A stretch of 64,000 nucleotides of DNA from Roseiarcus sp963833955 (GTDB lineage: Bacteria > Pseudomonadota > Alphaproteobacteria > Rhizobiales > Beijerinckiaceae): NCBI GenBank assembly GCA_963833955.1, contig CAWHZY010000018.1:62001-126000 (forward strand). Reading direction: 5' to 3'. The position numbers and the translations under genes were made by a program. Of the stretch, positions 8,690-17,666 are shown piece by piece. The notes beneath the pieces are model-generated. The model was given only the letters and a program-made list of their open reading frames with translations. It was not told where the DNA came from and ran no database searches. Position 1 is the stretch's first letter. Each line of letters starts with the position of its first letter.

Positions 8690-11400
8690 CTAGCGCGCCA
8701 ACAGCACCGCGAACGGCAGCGGGTTCAGCCACTCATGCAGGGGCGCGTCGACGGTCGCGTCCCGGCCGCGGAACAGGTCGAACCAGCGCGCTTCCGGCAA
8801 TTGCGCCCGGGCGCTCCATGTCCGCTCCGCTTCTCGGTGCGCGGGGTAGCGCGCCATCACGACGGCCAGCTTCCGATCTCCTGAAGCCCGCACATAGCCG
8901 AAGGCCCAATCCGAGCGCTCGCCCTCGATGACAAGCGGCTGATAGTCGCTCCTGTCGAAGAGCTCCGGCTCATCGCGCCGAAGCGCGAGGAGCAGCGCGG
9001 TGGTCGCAAGCTTCGCTCGCCCGTCCTGCCATTCGTCCATCAACGTCGTGAACAGCGCCGAGCGCTGCTCTGGAGCTTCGAGACGAGCGGCGAGGTCCGC
9101 GATCGCGGCCTCACGAACCGCGAAATCGACCGGCCGTCGATTGTCGGGATCGACGAGATTGAGGTCCCACAGTTCGCAGCCCTGATAGATGTCGGGCACG
9201 CCGGGCGCGGTGAGCTTGCCGACGGCCTGAATGAGGCTGTTCTCGATCCCAAGGCGCGCCACCCGCCGCATGAAAGGCAGGAAATTGGAAAGGAACGTGT
9301 CGGACGCAGCGCTTCCTGCGCGAATGTCTGCGTCGCCTGCTCATAGTCGGCGTCGGGCGCGGCCCAGCTCGAGCGGCGTTTCGCCTCGCGCAAGGATTTC
9401 TCGAGCGCGGCGTGGATGCGCGCGCCATAGGCTTCTCGCTGCGCCTCGCTCGGGGCGTCGAGCATGTCGATCGGCCAGGAGCCCACGAACATCTGATAGA
9501 GCATGTAGACGTCGTCGCGGTCGGGCGCGGCGGTGCGCTCGACGTCGCCGCGTCGAGCGCGCAAGATGCGGGTCCAGGCCTCGACCTGCCGGCGCCATTC
9601 CTCCGGCATCTCGGACAGAACAGCGAGCCTCGCCCGATTGTCCTCGCCGCGCTTGGTGTCGTGGGTCGCGGTCGCCAGCATGGCGTGCGGCCAGTTCTGG
9701 GCGCGCGCGGCATTCGCCTTGTGAAAGAGGGCGGGGCTGAGGCCAAAGCGCTCCGGCGCGCCGCCGACTTCGTTGAGCGCGACGAACCGGTTGTAGCGAT
9801 AGAAGGCGGTGTCCTCGACCCCCTTGGCCATCACGGGGCCAGAGAACTGCTGCACTTTCATGGCGAAGCGCAGCGCCGCCGAATGGCTGAGCTCCTGCGT
9901 CGGGGCTTGCTCCGTTTCCGCCATCAGCATGTTCTGCAGAAAATCGAAGGCGGATGGATGGACGTCCGGATCGGAACGCCGGGCGCGCGTCATCGCCCAG
10001 GCGATATCGCGCCGGTCGGCGTCGGCCGGCATGCCGGCAAAGTCGAGATAGGTCCGGTAGACCGGAAAGTTGGCGACGACCTGCCTGATCGCGCGCTGGA
10101 GCAGCGCGCGCGTCAGATCCGCCGTCATCGGGCTTTCGCCGGCCAGTTGCGCGGCGCGGCGACCGAGCGCGTTGAGCTCGCTCGCCATTTCATTTTCCAT
10201 GATCCGAAGCTTGCCGTCGCGCGCGACAGAAGCGAAATCCTGGTCCTCTCCGGCGAGCTCATAATAGGCTTGCGTGAAGGCAGGCTCGCTTTGAGGCTCG
10301 ACCAGCACGCCAAGCGCAAGGTTGGCGTAGTCGTAGCCCGTCGTGCCCTCGACGGGCCAGTCGGCCCTGAGCGACTCATCGGGCGCCAGGATCTTCTCGA
10401 CGACCAGATAAAACGGACGCTTCGCGCCGGCGCGCAGCGCCTCGAGATAGGCCTTGGGATCAAACAACCCGTCGATATGATCGATCCTGAGGCCATCGAT
10501 TTCGCCGCTTTCGAGCAGGCGGAAGATGCGGGCGTGGACATGGTCGAAGACCGGGTCCACCTCGATGCGCAGACCGGCAAGGTCGTTGATATTGAAGAAA
10601 CGGCGGTAGTTGATTTCGTCCTCGGCTACGCGAAAAAAGGCGACGCGCCAGAACTGCTCCTGAATGAGCCGATCGAGTTCGCGCCAGTCGCCGTTGAGCT
10701 TTTCCACCCGGGCGTCGATCGCCGAGCGGGCGCCGCCATCGTTCTCGACAAGATAGGCGAGCTCGCTCTTCAACACGCGCGCCCTCTCCGCCACCTGCGG
10801 GCGCCATTGCGGCAGATCGAGAAAGAGGTCGCCCATCCGGTCCAGCGACGCGTTCTGATGACCCAGAATCCGCGGAAAGGTCAGGGGGTGGATCGGCAGC
10901 TTGTGAGAATCATAGGCCCAGACGGCGAAACTTCCGTCGGCTTCGAAACGCAGTTTCAGTTTCCCCGATCGCAGCTCCTCGCCATATTGCGCGCCAAGCA
11001 CGGGCGCGAGCAGCTTGCCGTCCTGGGCCGACCAGTCGATGTCGAACCAGCCGGCATATTGGGAATAGGGACCCCACTCCAGAACATCGAGCCACAAAGG
11101 ATTGTCGGCGCCCCAGACGCCCACGTGATTGGGCACGATGTCCAGGATTCGCCCGAGGCCGTGAGCGCGGAAGGCCTCGATCATCGACCCGAAATCTTCC
11201 TCCGTCCCGAGTTCCGGATTGAGCTGGTTATGATCGGTGACGTCATAGCCGTGCACGCTGCCCGGGCGCGCCTTGAAGATCGGAGAGAGATAGACGTGGC
11301 TGACGCCGAGTTGCGCGAGGTAAGGCGCGATTGCCCCCGCGTCACGGAAACCAAAGCCGGCGTGCAGCTGCAGACGATAGGTCGCGCGGGGAATGGTCAT
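8690..11400 (-). CDS. treY: Maltooligosyl trehalose synthase TreY, reading frame interrupted once
   Basis: GH13 enzyme that converts the reducing-end alpha-1,4 bond of maltooligosaccharides to the alpha,alpha-1,1 bond of trehalose; about 903 residues when joined. Motifs: TYRLQLHAGFGF at the start, ILDIVPNHVGVWG, nucleophile Asp in LRIDHIDGLFDPKAYL, Glu in YLVVEKILAPDE and Asp in TATHDTKRGEDNRARL. The frame is open from the ATG at 11400 to about 9310. The last 200 residues (FLPFMRRVARLGIENSLIQ... ending FAVLLAR) continue in another frame, and the phase calls for one missing base at about 9305-9318. The ATG overlaps the treZ stop in ATGA, so the two are translationally coupled. Confidence 0.88.
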
Positions 11401-13230
11401 TCCGGCTCCAATCCCCAGCGCACGGTCCAGGGCTGAAGGCAAGCGCCGGCGTGCCCGCAATGCCAAAATGGGCGGACGTCGCTGTTCGGAAACGCGACGG
11501 CGCTCGACGAGAGATTGGCGTCGAGGACGAGCCGGCGCTCGCCAGCCCGCCAGGTGACGCGCACGGCTCGCTCACCCACCACGAGCGCTTCGCCGCCATG
11601 CCGGATGGACGGCAGCAGCGGCTGGACGATTTCGCGTCGGATCTTCAGGAGCTCGCGGTAATAGGCGAGATGCGCCGCGTCGATCCGGCTCCAGTCGAGC
11701 TTGGATGCGAGGAAGGTCGACCGCGCGCAGGGATCGGGAATCTTCGCCACCCGCTCCGGATCGGCAAACTCGGGAAAGCGTGAGAATTCCTCGCGCCGGC
11801 CTTTTCTCACGGCCTCCGCCAGCGCTCCACTGAAGTCGCAGAAAAACAGGAATGGCGAGGTCGCGCCCCATTCCTCGCCCATGAACAGCATCGGTATTTG
11901 CGGGGCGAGCAGGTAGACGCCGGCAAGCGCGCGGATGACCTCCGGGGAAGCCAGCACGTTCAGGCGCTCGCCAAAGGCGCGATTGCCGATCTGGTCGTGG
12001 TTCTGGATGAACGACACGAAGGCGTCCGGGGGCAGTTGGGCGCTGGGGGCGCCGCGCGGCGCGTTCCGATACGGCATGATTTGGCCTTGATAGGCGAAGC
12101 CTTCGGCGATGGCTTTTCCCAGAAGCTCCGTCGAGCCATAGGCGGCGTAATAGCCGCTGCTCTCGTGCGTGGCGGCGACGTGCAGCACGTGATGAATGTC
12201 GTCGTTCCATTGCGCGCTGTGGAGATCGGCCTTGTCCCCATGGCGCGTCAGGCGGCTCGGGACATTGTCCTCGTTTTCCAGGATGAGATGGATGGGCCGC
12301 GAGAACCGCGCGCGAATGCGGGCGGCGAGTTCGTCGATGAGATCGGGGCGCGAATCATCCTTGATGGCGTGGACGGCGTCGAAGCGAAGCCCGTCCAGAT
12401 GAAACGCCTCGAGCCAATATTCGGCGTTCTCGATGAAGAAGTCGCGCACCGGGCCCGAGTTCGGCCCATCGAGCTGGATCGCGTCGCCCCAGGGCGTCTT
12501 GTGCCGGCTGGTGAAGAAATCGGGCGCGTAGAGCGAGAGGAAATTCCCTTCCGGCCCGAAGTGGTTGTAAACGACGTCCAGCAGCACCGCGATCCCGCGC
12601 GCGTGCGCCGCCTCGACGAAGGCCTTGAAGTCGTCAGGCCGTCCGTAGCTTGCGTCGGGAGCGTAAGGAAACACTCCGTCATAGCCCCAGTTCCAGCGGC
12701 CCTTGAAGTCGCTGACCGGCATGATCTCGACGGCGGTCACGCCGAGGTCCGCGAGATGATCCAGCTTGCGAGCGGCGCCCGCGAACGTGCCCTCGGGGGA
12801 AAAAGCGCCGAGATGAAGTTCGTAAAGAACGATGTCGCGCCATTCGCGGCCACTCCAGGACTTCGCGCCAGCCATAGGCGCCCGGGTCGATCGCCTCGCT
12901 CGCGCCGTCGACGTCGTCAGGCTGAAAGCGGGACGCGGGATCGGGAACGCGCGCTCCGCCCGCGAGCGCAAACCGATAGCGTGCGCCGGCCGTGAGACCG
13001 CTGACCAGGGTTTCGTGAAAGCCATCCTCGTTGCGCCGCATGCCGATCGGATCGCGACCATCGAGGATTAGCGCGATCCGCTCTTGCCCCGGCGCCCAAA
13101 GACGAAACAATATCCCATCGTCCTCGAAAGACGGGCCGTGCCTCCACCTCAACACGCCGTCCTTCATTCCCGACAGCCCGCCCAGTCTCGAACCCCGAAC
13201 GTAAACGGGTTTCAGCGGCAGCGGTTCCAT
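11397..13230 (-). CDS. treZ: Maltooligosyltrehalose trehalohydrolase TreZ, reading frame interrupted once
   Basis: Releases trehalose from the maltooligosyltrehalose made by TreY; about 610 residues when joined. The N-terminal module (GILFRLWAPGQERIALILDG) is followed by the GH13 barrel with LLDVVYNHFGPEGN, nucleophile Asp in LDGLRFDAVHAIKDD, Glu in LILENEDN and Asp in FIQNHDQIGNRAFGERL. The frame changes at about 12860; deleting one A from GAAG (minus strand) gives a smooth join GWRESWSGREW. The ATG at 13230 has GAGAAG upstream; an internal ATG (MKDGVLRW) is an alternative start. First gene of the treZ-treY operon, which converges with glgX. No exact stress promoter was found before it. Confidence 0.88.
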
Positions 13231-13570
13231 AGTCTTCTCAGGCGTGACGGCGCCAGCGCGCCGACAAAAGCCGGAGGGCGCGGCCAGTCTTTGCCGCGGC
13301 GGCGCATGCGTTGGCCCTCGACCCCGCATTCTCGGGCGGATTCACCCGGGCCTTGGCGGGTCGCGGGGATTTTTGTTTCAGCCCTCGGGGAACAAAATCG
13401 GATCGCGGGGGTTTGTTCGGTCTCGCAATGCCAATTCGGGGTCATAATCTGCTCGCGACAGCGCTTGGCGCTCAGGATCGACAAGCCTCCAGGCGCTCCT
13501 CGCGGCTATGCTTCACCACGAAAAATGGCAGGCCTTGCAATCCTCGCCATTGCTTGTGCACTAAATGCGA
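13231..13570. other. Intergenic region between treZ and the tandem repeats
   Basis: About 340 bases with no supported gene. It must hold the divergent promoters for treZ and phyR. A near match to the stress promoter, GGAAC-N16-GGTT, lies at 13389-13413 on the plus strand; the -10 half is imperfect, so I do not call it. Confidence 0.5.
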
Positions 13571-13747
13571 CGCCCTTTGAACGCCCGGACCGCCCTTTGA
13601 ACGCCCCGACCGCCCTTTGAACGCCCCGACCGCCCTTTGAACGCCCCGACCGCCCTTTGAACGCCCCGACCGCCCTTTGAACGCCCCGACCGCCCTTTGA
13701 ACGCCTCCGACCGCCCTTTAAACGCCCCGACCGCCCTTTAAACGCCC
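13571..13747 (+). repeat. 20-base tandem repeat, about nine units, directly before phyR
   Basis: The unit is CGCCCTTTGAACGCCCCGAC. Six units run at exact 20-base spacing from 13571. The seventh is 21 bases (extra T near 13705), the eighth has TTTAAACG instead of TTTGAACG, and the ninth is a 16-base partial ending at 13747. The array ends 19 bases before the phyR ATG, so it forms the phyR leader or part of its promoter. There are no unique spacers, so it is not a CRISPR. Confidence 0.9.
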
Positions 13748-13766
13748 AATGACGAGGAGCCACGAC

Positions 13767-14579
13767 ATGTCCATTTCGGACACCATCGCGCCGCATATCC
13801 CCTTTTTGCGTCGATTTGCGCGCGCCTTGTGCGGAACGCAGGCGGCGGGCGACGCCTATGTCGCGGCCACGCTCGAGGAGATTTTGGCCGATCCCGCTTG
13901 TTTCGACGCCAAACTCGAACCCAAAGTCGCCCTGTACAAGTTGTTTTTGCGCAGCTGGCGCAACGTACCCCTCAACGCCCATGACGATTCTCCCTCTGTC
14001 GTCGATGAGGGCGGAGCGGGCCGGAATCTTGCGGCCATCTCGCTCGAGCCGCGGATGGCGTTCCTTTTGAGCGCCGTCGAGTTGTTCAGGCCGCCCGAAA
14101 TCGCGCAGATCATGGATTGCTCGCAAGAAAAGGCGGCCGACCTGATCGACCGCGCCGGGCGCGAAATCTCCGAACAGATTCGTACGACGGTTCTGATCAT
14201 CGAGGATGAACCGCTCATCGCGCTCGACATTCAGACCCTTGTCGAGCAACTCGGTCACGACGTCACCACGATCGCCCGGACACATACCGAGGCGGTGCGT
14301 GCGGCGCTGAAGAGCCGTCCGGGGCTTATTCTGGCGGACATCCAGCTTGCCGATGGCAGCTCCGGGCTCGATGCGGTCAACGAAATTCTGGGAACCCGGG
14401 AAGTCCCGGTCATCTTCATTACCGCCTTTCCCGAGCGTTTCCTCACCGGCCAGGCGCCGGAGCCGGCGTTTCTGATCACCAAGCCCTTCAGCGCGGATTC
14501 GGTCAAAGCGGTGATCAGCCAGGCCTTGTTCTTCGATCGGAAGTCGCAGAAAACCGAGGCGAAGGCGACGGCTGGCTGA
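13767..14579 (+). CDS. phyR: General stress response anti-anti-sigma regulator PhyR
   Basis: A 270-residue response regulator. Residues 1-130 are the sigma-like domain (IAPHIPFLRRFARALCGTQ..., then LSAVELFRPPEIAQIMDCS); residues about 145-265 are a receiver with phospho-acceptor Asp in LILADIQLADGSSG and Lys in FLITKPFS. When phosphorylated, PhyR binds NepR and frees sigma EcfG. The start is the ATG at 13767, with GAGGAG just upstream; an in-frame ATG at 13749 would add six non-conserved residues inside the repeat region. It lies upstream of an HWE kinase and nepR, the usual partners, but no ecfG is present. Confidence 0.95.
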   Translation: MSISDTIAPHIPFLRRFARALCGTQAAGDAYVAATLEEILADPACFDAKLEPKVALYKLFLRSWRNVPLNAHDDSPSVVDEGGAGRNLAAISLEPRMAFLLSAVELFRPPEIAQIMDCSQEKAADLIDRAGREISEQIRTTVLIIEDEPLIALDIQTLVEQLGHDVTTIARTHTEAVRAALKSRPGLILADIQLADGSSGLDAVNEILGTREVPVIFITAFPERFLTGQAPEPAFLITKPFSADSVKAVISQALFFDRKSQKTEAKATAG

Positions 14580-14639
14580 TCGAAATCCAGAGTTGAACAT
14601 CCTGGACGAGAGGTTTAAGCCCAAATCATCGGCGCCCGC

Positions 14640-14664
14640 GGAACCTTGGGCCTCGCCGGACGTT
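14640..14664 (+). promoter_or_regulatory. Sigma EcfG-type promoter before the DUF6894-kinase-nepR run
   Basis: GGAAC (14640-14644), 16 bases, CGTT (14661-14664), an exact match to the general stress consensus. The -10 ends 28 bases before the GTG start at 14693. It would give autoregulation of the downstream sensor kinase and NepR. Confidence 0.7.
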
Positions 14665-14692
14665 CAGCCGTGCGAATGAACGAGGAAACGCC

Positions 14693-14941
14693 GTGCCTTA
14701 TTATGACTTCTGCCTGATCGGCGGGGATGGGTCGCGACTTTCACGGGAACGGCATCCAGCGGCCGACCTGGAAACCGTTTGGAGTGTGATTTTCCGTATG
14801 GCCGAGCTCGAAAGCAAGCGAGGAAAGCAGATCCATGTCCTGGATGATCAGGGGCGGATCGTCATCGGCATTGGAGCGATCGCCGCCGCTCTCTCCGCTC
14901 AGCGGGCTCGAGAGGCGCGGGGCCGCTGCGACGGAGCATGA
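14693..14941 (+). CDS. DUF6894 family small protein
   Basis: An 82-residue protein resembling the DUF6894 family that is abundant in Rhizobiales: PYYDFCLIGGDG at the start, a central ADLETVWSVIFRMAELESKRG and IHVLDDQGRIVIGI near the end. The function of the family is unknown. The start is GTG at 14693 with CGAGGAA upstream. It lies directly behind an EcfG-type promoter, so it is probably a general stress gene. The following kinase starts 168 bases further on. Confidence 0.75.
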   Translation: MPYYDFCLIGGDGSRLSRERHPAADLETVWSVIFRMAELESKRGKQIHVLDDQGRIVIGIGAIAAALSAQRAREARGRCDGA

Positions 14942-15108
14942 TTTCGCGTCTGCCGCAGGATGGGCTGGCCTTATCGATCTTTGGCGGTGTCCGCGAGCGG
15001 GCAGCGCGAGGCGGAACGCTAGGAATTTGCAGGCAGGCGAGGGGGCGGCGACGCCTCCTCACAAAGGCGTTCACCTTTCGGAAGGATTTGGCTGACAGGA
15101 CCGGGACC

Positions 15109-17196
15109 ATGGCCAAATCCCGCTCTTTAAGCTGGCTTTTGGGGGTGTCGACCCTTGTCATCGTTTTGCCCCTGGTCGTCTTTGCGTGGATCATGGTCGG
15201 ATGGATCGCCCATGACGAGCGCGAAGCGGAGAAGAAGCAGCTCATCGGCGACGCCTACGCTTTCGCCGACACCGTCGGGCGCGAGATCAACGCCTATTTC
15301 CTTCTTTCCGCGGCGCTGTCGCATTCGAAGCTGCTTCAACGCGGGGATTTGACGGGCTTTGCGGATCAAGCCCGCGACACGCTTGCGGAAGCGCCTGGCG
15401 TGAAGCTGGTTGTGTCGACCGCGGACGGCGCGCCTGTGCTCAGCCTTCCGCCCGAGCCTGCGGACTCGCCGCTCTTGCGCAATCGAGCGGCGCTCGTTCG
15501 GCGGGCGTTCGAACGGGGCTCCGCCTTTCTTTCGGACGTCGATGCCGACCCTGCCTTGCCCGAGGCGACCGCCTCGATCGAAACCCCCGTGTTTGCCGAT
15601 GGCAAGCCTGCCTACGAAATCGCGATGCTTCTTCCCCTCAAGAAATTTCTCGATCTCATCCAGCATCAGAGCTTCCCATCGAACTGGCTGTCCGGAATCG
15701 TCGATCGCAACGGCGCCTTTGTCGCGCGGATCCCGGTCGGATCCGCGCGCCCGGGGACGCTGGCGAGCGCGGAGTTTCGCGATGCGACGCGAAACCTGCC
15801 CGCGTCCACCGTCACGCACAATTCGATTGGCGGTGGAAAGGTGGTTTCAGCCTACGCGCCGGTCGAGGGCGGGTGGACCGTCGGCGTGGCGACTGACGCA
15901 GGCGGGCTCGGAATCGGTCCTGGCGCGTTGCTCCTGACGTCGCTCCTGGCGTCGCTTGCGATCCTTGGCAGTCTGCTCTTGTCCTTTCTGAATGGCCGTG
16001 CGCTCACCCGACGGGTGCGAGACCTCGAATCGAAGACGAGGAATGTGCTGTCCGGCGCGCCGATCGCCACGACGCCGACTGGCGTCCGTGAGTTCGACAG
16101 CCTCTCCGACGCCTTGGCCAGGACCTCGGAGCTGTTGGCGCTGCGAACCGAGCAACATCGCCAAACCGAGCAGGAACTGCGTAGCCGCGAAGAGCATTTC
16201 CGGCTTCTGGCCGACAGCTTGCCTCAGCTGGTGTGGACGGCCGGGCCCGATGGCCGCATCGAATACACCAATGCGCTTCGCGAGCGGTACGGGACAATCG
16301 GCCACCCCCATTGGGACGGGATCATTCATCCCGACGATCGGCGGGCGACGGCCGAGGCGTGGCTTCGCGCCAGGGAGGCCGCGACCCCTTATGAAATGGA
16401 GCACCGCCTGTTTGCGGTTGGCAAAGGATATGCGTGGCATCTCAGCCGCGCCTCGCCGCTGCTCGATGACCAGGGCAAGGTCGTGCGGTGGTATGGCACG
16501 ACCACCGACATCGACGATCAAAAGCATCGCGAGGCGAACATCCTGGACCTCATGGCGGAGGTCAATCATCGTTCGCGCAATCTGCTCGCCGTCGCGCAGG
16601 CGATCGCGCGCTCCGGCGTGGCGAACGCGAAAACGGTCCAGGAGTTTCAGGAAAGATTTTCAGAACGGCTGCTCGGACTGGCCGCCAGCCAGGATTTACT
16701 GACCGACCGGAATTGGCGCGGCGTGCCGATCGAGTTCCTGGTGCGGGCGCAAACCGCGCGCTGCCGGGAAAAGAACATGGTGAGCGGAGGGCCGGAGGTC
16801 CTGCTCAATCCCAACGCAACCCAAACGCTCGGCCTTGCTTTGCGCGAGCTATGCGATAACGCCCTGAGGCACGGCGCTTTCTCGAAAGCTGGCGGCGAAG
16901 TCTCTCTGCTTTGGCGGATCGACGACAGCGAGGCCGAGCCGAGGCTCGAGATGACATGGCGTGAGCGCGGCCGCGCTCCCGCGAAGCCGGCGACGACCTT
17001 CGGGTTCGGCAGAATTGTTATCGAGCGCCTCACCGCCTCCGGTCTTAACGCCTCTTCGATCTTGAGTTTCGAACCTGACGGCGTGATATGGCGTTTGATC
17101 GCCCCGCTGAAGGATGTCGTGAAAACCGGAGCTGGCGATCCGCACCATTCGGAGCCGTCGGCCGAAGTCGCGTCGGGCCGAGCGGGAGCGGATTGA
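15109..17196 (+). CDS. Membrane HWE/HisKA_2 sensor histidine kinase, probable PhyR kinase
   Basis: A 695-residue integral membrane kinase. TM1 is at about residues 8-35 and TM2 at about 265-290, enclosing a periplasmic Cache-like sensor of about 230 residues. A HAMP-like linker follows, then a PAS domain (LADSLPQLVWTAGPDGRIEYTN..., with a PAC end DIDDQKHRE), then the phospho-acceptor box MAEVNHRSRNLLAVAQAIAR of the HWE/HisKA_2 class and an ATP-binding domain with LRELCDNALRHGAF and GFGRIVIERL. Kinases of this class phosphorylate PhyR. I chose ATG 15109 because the 57 upstream codons of the open frame look non-coding. It lies between phyR and nepR on the same strand. Confidence 0.9.
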   Translation: MAKSRSLSWLLGVSTLVIVLPLVVFAWIMVGWIAHDEREAEKKQLIGDAYAFADTVGREINAYFLLSAALSHSKLLQRGDLTGFADQARDTLAEAPGVKLVVSTADGAPVLSLPPEPADSPLLRNRAALVRRAFERGSAFLSDVDADPALPEATASIETPVFADGKPAYEIAMLLPLKKFLDLIQHQSFPSNWLSGIVDRNGAFVARIPVGSARPGTLASAEFRDATRNLPASTVTHNSIGGGKVVSAYAPVEGGWTVGVATDAGGLGIGPGALLLTSLLASLAILGSLLLSFLNGRALTRRVRDLESKTRNVLSGAPIATTPTGVREFDSLSDALARTSELLALRTEQHRQTEQELRSREEHFRLLADSLPQLVWTAGPDGRIEYTNALRERYGTIGHPHWDGIIHPDDRRATAEAWLRAREAATPYEMEHRLFAVGKGYAWHLSRASPLLDDQGKVVRWYGTTTDIDDQKHREANILDLMAEVNHRSRNLLAVAQAIARSGVANAKTVQEFQERFSERLLGLAASQDLLTDRNWRGVPIEFLVRAQTARCREKNMVSGGPEVLLNPNATQTLGLALRELCDNALRHGAFSKAGGEVSLLWRIDDSEAEPRLEMTWRERGRAPAKPATTFGFGRIVIERLTASGLNASSILSFEPDGVIWRLIAPLKDVVKTGAGDPHHSEPSAEVASGRAGAD

Positions 17197-17235
17197 TTCC
17201 GCGTGCTTCCCAAACTTGTATCAGGAGTTCGTCAG

Positions 17236-17463
17236 GTGCCGGACAAACGTTCGGGAAGACCGCGAAGCAGGGCGAAAAAGACGGGGCGGCGCAGCGCGAA
17301 AAAGACGGCGCCGCGCAGCGCGTCGCCGCTCCCCGCGGAAGACGCGAAGGCGGATCGATATATCGCCGATCAGTTGAAAGCGATGTATGACGCGGTGGTC
17401 GTCGAGCCCATTCCCGACCGCCTTCTGCAGTTGCTTGACCGTCTCGACCACGAATCCGAATAA
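17236..17463 (+). CDS. nepR: Anti-sigma factor NepR
   Basis: A 75-residue protein with a basic, disordered N-terminus (many Arg/Lys/Ser to about residue 40) and the conserved NepR core IADQLKAMYDAVVVEPIPDR followed by LLQLLDRLD. NepR holds sigma EcfG inactive and is removed by phosphorylated PhyR. The GTG at 17236 is preferred because AGGAG lies 8 bases upstream; the open frame also allows GTG 17203 with no such signal. It follows the HWE kinase by 39 bases. In most relatives nepR is followed by ecfG; here the next gene is a kinase on the opposite strand. Confidence 0.88.
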   Translation: MPDKRSGRPRSRAKKTGRRSAKKTAPRSASPLPAEDAKADRYIADQLKAMYDAVVVEPIPDRLLQLLDRLDHESE

Positions 17464-17615
17464 CGACCTCGCTCCTTCTGCTCTTGAGTTTATGCGAGGA
17501 CTGCTCCGTCGCATTTCCTCGGGGAAGACCAGGGAGGGGGTCGCGCCGTCCTAGGCAATAAGGGAGCAGCGGCGCATTCGCCAATCTCGTCGGTCCGCGC
17601 GACCCCCCACCCCGT

Positions 17616-17638
17616 CCCGCCCCCACAAGGGGGGCGGG
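17616..17638. terminator. GC-rich hairpin between convergent nepR and kinase genes
   Basis: CCCGCCCCC, a 4-base loop and GGGGGGCGGG form a strong stem. It lies between two convergent genes, so it could end transcription from both sides, but there is no T-run, so a canonical Rho-independent terminator is not shown. Confidence 0.3.
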
Positions 17639-17666
17639 TGCGCTATCGCCATCGCGCCAGAAGCGT

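Noticed and set aside
13389..13413. EcfG-type promoter upstream of phyR
   Set aside because: GGAAC-N16-GGTT has a mismatch in the -10 half and lies about 350 bases upstream beyond the repeat array.
13571..13747. CRISPR-like array before phyR
   Set aside because: Units are contiguous 20-mers with no unique spacers and no cas genes are nearby; it is a simple tandem repeat.
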